This document shows positions 63,475-64,000 of a stretch of 64,000 nucleotides of DNA, piece after piece; positions within the stretch are counted from its first letter, which is position 1, and each line of letters starts with the position of its first letter. The stretch covers positions 2,976,001 to 3,040,000 of the forward strand of contig OZ244993.1 of assembly GCA_965223485.1 (NCBI GenBank), read 5' to 3'. The position numbers and the translations under genes were made by a program. The notes under the pieces were generated by a model, which had not been told where the DNA came from, did no database searches, and was given only the letters and a program-made list of their open reading frames with translations. The stretch comes from VXPQ01 sp965223485. Lineage in GTDB: Bacteria > Bacteroidota > Rhodothermia > Rhodothermales > VXPQ01.

Positions 63475-63705
63475 ATGCCAGTAGTGAATGTCCATCAAGC
63501 GAAGACCCAATTGTCGCGCCTGCTTGCGCAAGTCGAGAGCGGCGAGGAGGTCGTCATTGCCCGCAACGGCAAACCGATCGCTCGCCTTGTGCGCCTCCAG
63601 CGCCAGGGGAAGCCGCAATTCGGCTCATGGAAGGACCGGATAACGCTCGGCGACAGCTTTTTCGACCCGCTTCCGGAAGAGGAGTTGTCTGCCTGGGAGG
63701 ATTGA
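63475..63705 (+). CDS. Phd/YefM-family antitoxin
   Basis: The 76-residue protein has the Phd/YefM fold: PVVNVHQAKTQLSRLLAQVESGEEVVIARNGKPIARLVRL, a DNA-binding dimerisation part. An acidic/hydrophobic C-terminal tail (GDSFFDPLPEEELSAWED) wraps the partner toxin. ATG 63475 is used; the GTG/ATG-type extension to 63442 is not conserved. The PIN toxin frame starts 3 bases after its stop, so the two form one toxin-antitoxin operon, normally autoregulated by the complex. Confidence 0.9.
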   Translation: MPVVNVHQAKTQLSRLLAQVESGEEVVIARNGKPIARLVRLQRQGKPQFGSWKDRITLGDSFFDPLPEEELSAWED

Positions 63706-63708
63706 TCG

Positions 63709-64000
63709 TTGCGTCTTCTTCTTGACACCCACGCCTTCATATGGTGGCTTGCCGGAAGCGACCGGTTGCCGACCGCCGCTCGGCGCGCCATCGGAAACGA
63801 ATCGAACGAGAAGCTCGTCAGCGCGGCGTCAGCCTGGGAAATAACCACCAAGCGCCGTATCGGCAAACTGCCCGGAGCCGAGGCGCTTGCGGACGATGTT
63901 CCCGGAGCCATCGCCGGTGAAGGCTTTGAAGAGTTGCCGATCACCGTTGAAGACGCCGTACGCGCCGGGTCGCTACCAGGTCCGCATCGCGATCCGTTCG
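63709..64000 (+). CDS. VapC-type PIN-domain toxin (partial, right edge)
   Basis: Ninety-seven codons are visible before the window ends. RLLLDTHAFIWWLAGSDRLP opens with the conserved PIN Asp, and SAASAWEITTKRRIGKLPGA contains the second acidic residue (Glu) of the metal site. The likely end PHRDPF carries the third acidic residue. PIN toxins cleave RNA (often tRNA) when released from the antitoxin. The start is TTG 63709, 3 bases after the antitoxin stop; no ATG is available nearby. Confidence 0.85.
   Translation, partial: MRLLLDTHAFIWWLAGSDRLPTAARRAIGNESNEKLVSAASAWEITTKRRIGKLPGAEALADDVPGAIAGEGFEELPITVEDAVRAGSLPGPHRDPF

Noticed and set aside
1..64000. tRNA, rRNA, riboswitch, transposase or integrase genes
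   Set aside because: None could be recognised on either strand by eye; no IS-like terminal repeats with a transposase were seen. A covariance-model scan was not possible.

Overview
The window looks like chromosome from a member of the Rhodothermota/Balneolota/Bacteroidota group. Four things suggest this: outer-membrane biogenesis genes (bamA, lptD, an LptF/G-type permease, rseP), secreted proteins ending in a type IX-style C-terminal sorting domain (PNPF ... YDVLGR ... LMK), a DUF4270-like lipoprotein next to a GT5-only 'glycogen synthase', and an eno-divIC gene pair. Base composition is moderately GC-rich. GTG and TTG starts are frequent and Shine-Dalgarno sites are patchy. The genus cannot be fixed from sequence alone.

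Layout. 1-5239 (minus): dxr, rseP, uppS and bamA (cut by the left edge), an isoprenoid/undecaprenyl and envelope-assembly block. 5398-12274 (plus): an exported TPR protein, an exported GATase-like protein, a small barrel-like protein, an RmlD-type reductase, serS and pyrF. 12325-22297: glgC (minus), a very large DUF4175-like membrane coiled-coil protein, a GT5-only glycogen-synthase-like protein, a DUF4270-like lipoprotein, an outer-membrane barrel and a second TPR protein. 22392-27849: eno, divIC/ftsB-like, a ROK kinase and lptD. 28530-38973: an accessory surface block with a 1342-residue Ig/cadherin-like repeat protein, a thermolysin-type metalloprotease and two tandem beta-propeller proteins. 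The last three carry C-terminal sorting domains. 39138-42908: an orphan ABC ATPase, sucC, an LptF/G-like permease and a DUF3467 protein. 43280-47921 (minus): an inositol-catabolism island iolG-iolD-iolE-iolB. It lies between an intact cystathionine beta-synthase gene and a decayed duplicate of that gene's 3' end, so it is flanked by ~195-bp direct repeats. Four 34/35-bp tandem units abut the decayed copy. 49764-61151: lon, two small acidic proteins, rsgA, topA, ppdK and gcdH. 61278-64000: defence/mobility flotsam, namely a DUF433 antitoxin with a truncated toxin, an AlbA_2 ATP-binding regulator, and a Phd-VapC pair cut by the right edge.

The most unusual object is the pyruvate phosphate dikinase gene. 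A complete PPDK is followed in frame by a domain that reads as the C-terminal domain of the RNA polymerase alpha subunit, including the residues that contact DNA. If real, it joins a central-carbon enzyme to a promoter-binding fold. Second is the cbs-flanked iol island. Third is the tandem duplication of the surface propeller genes, which left a 12-codon fossil of the protease sorting domain between the copies. Assignments come from reading the sequence; no database search was run.
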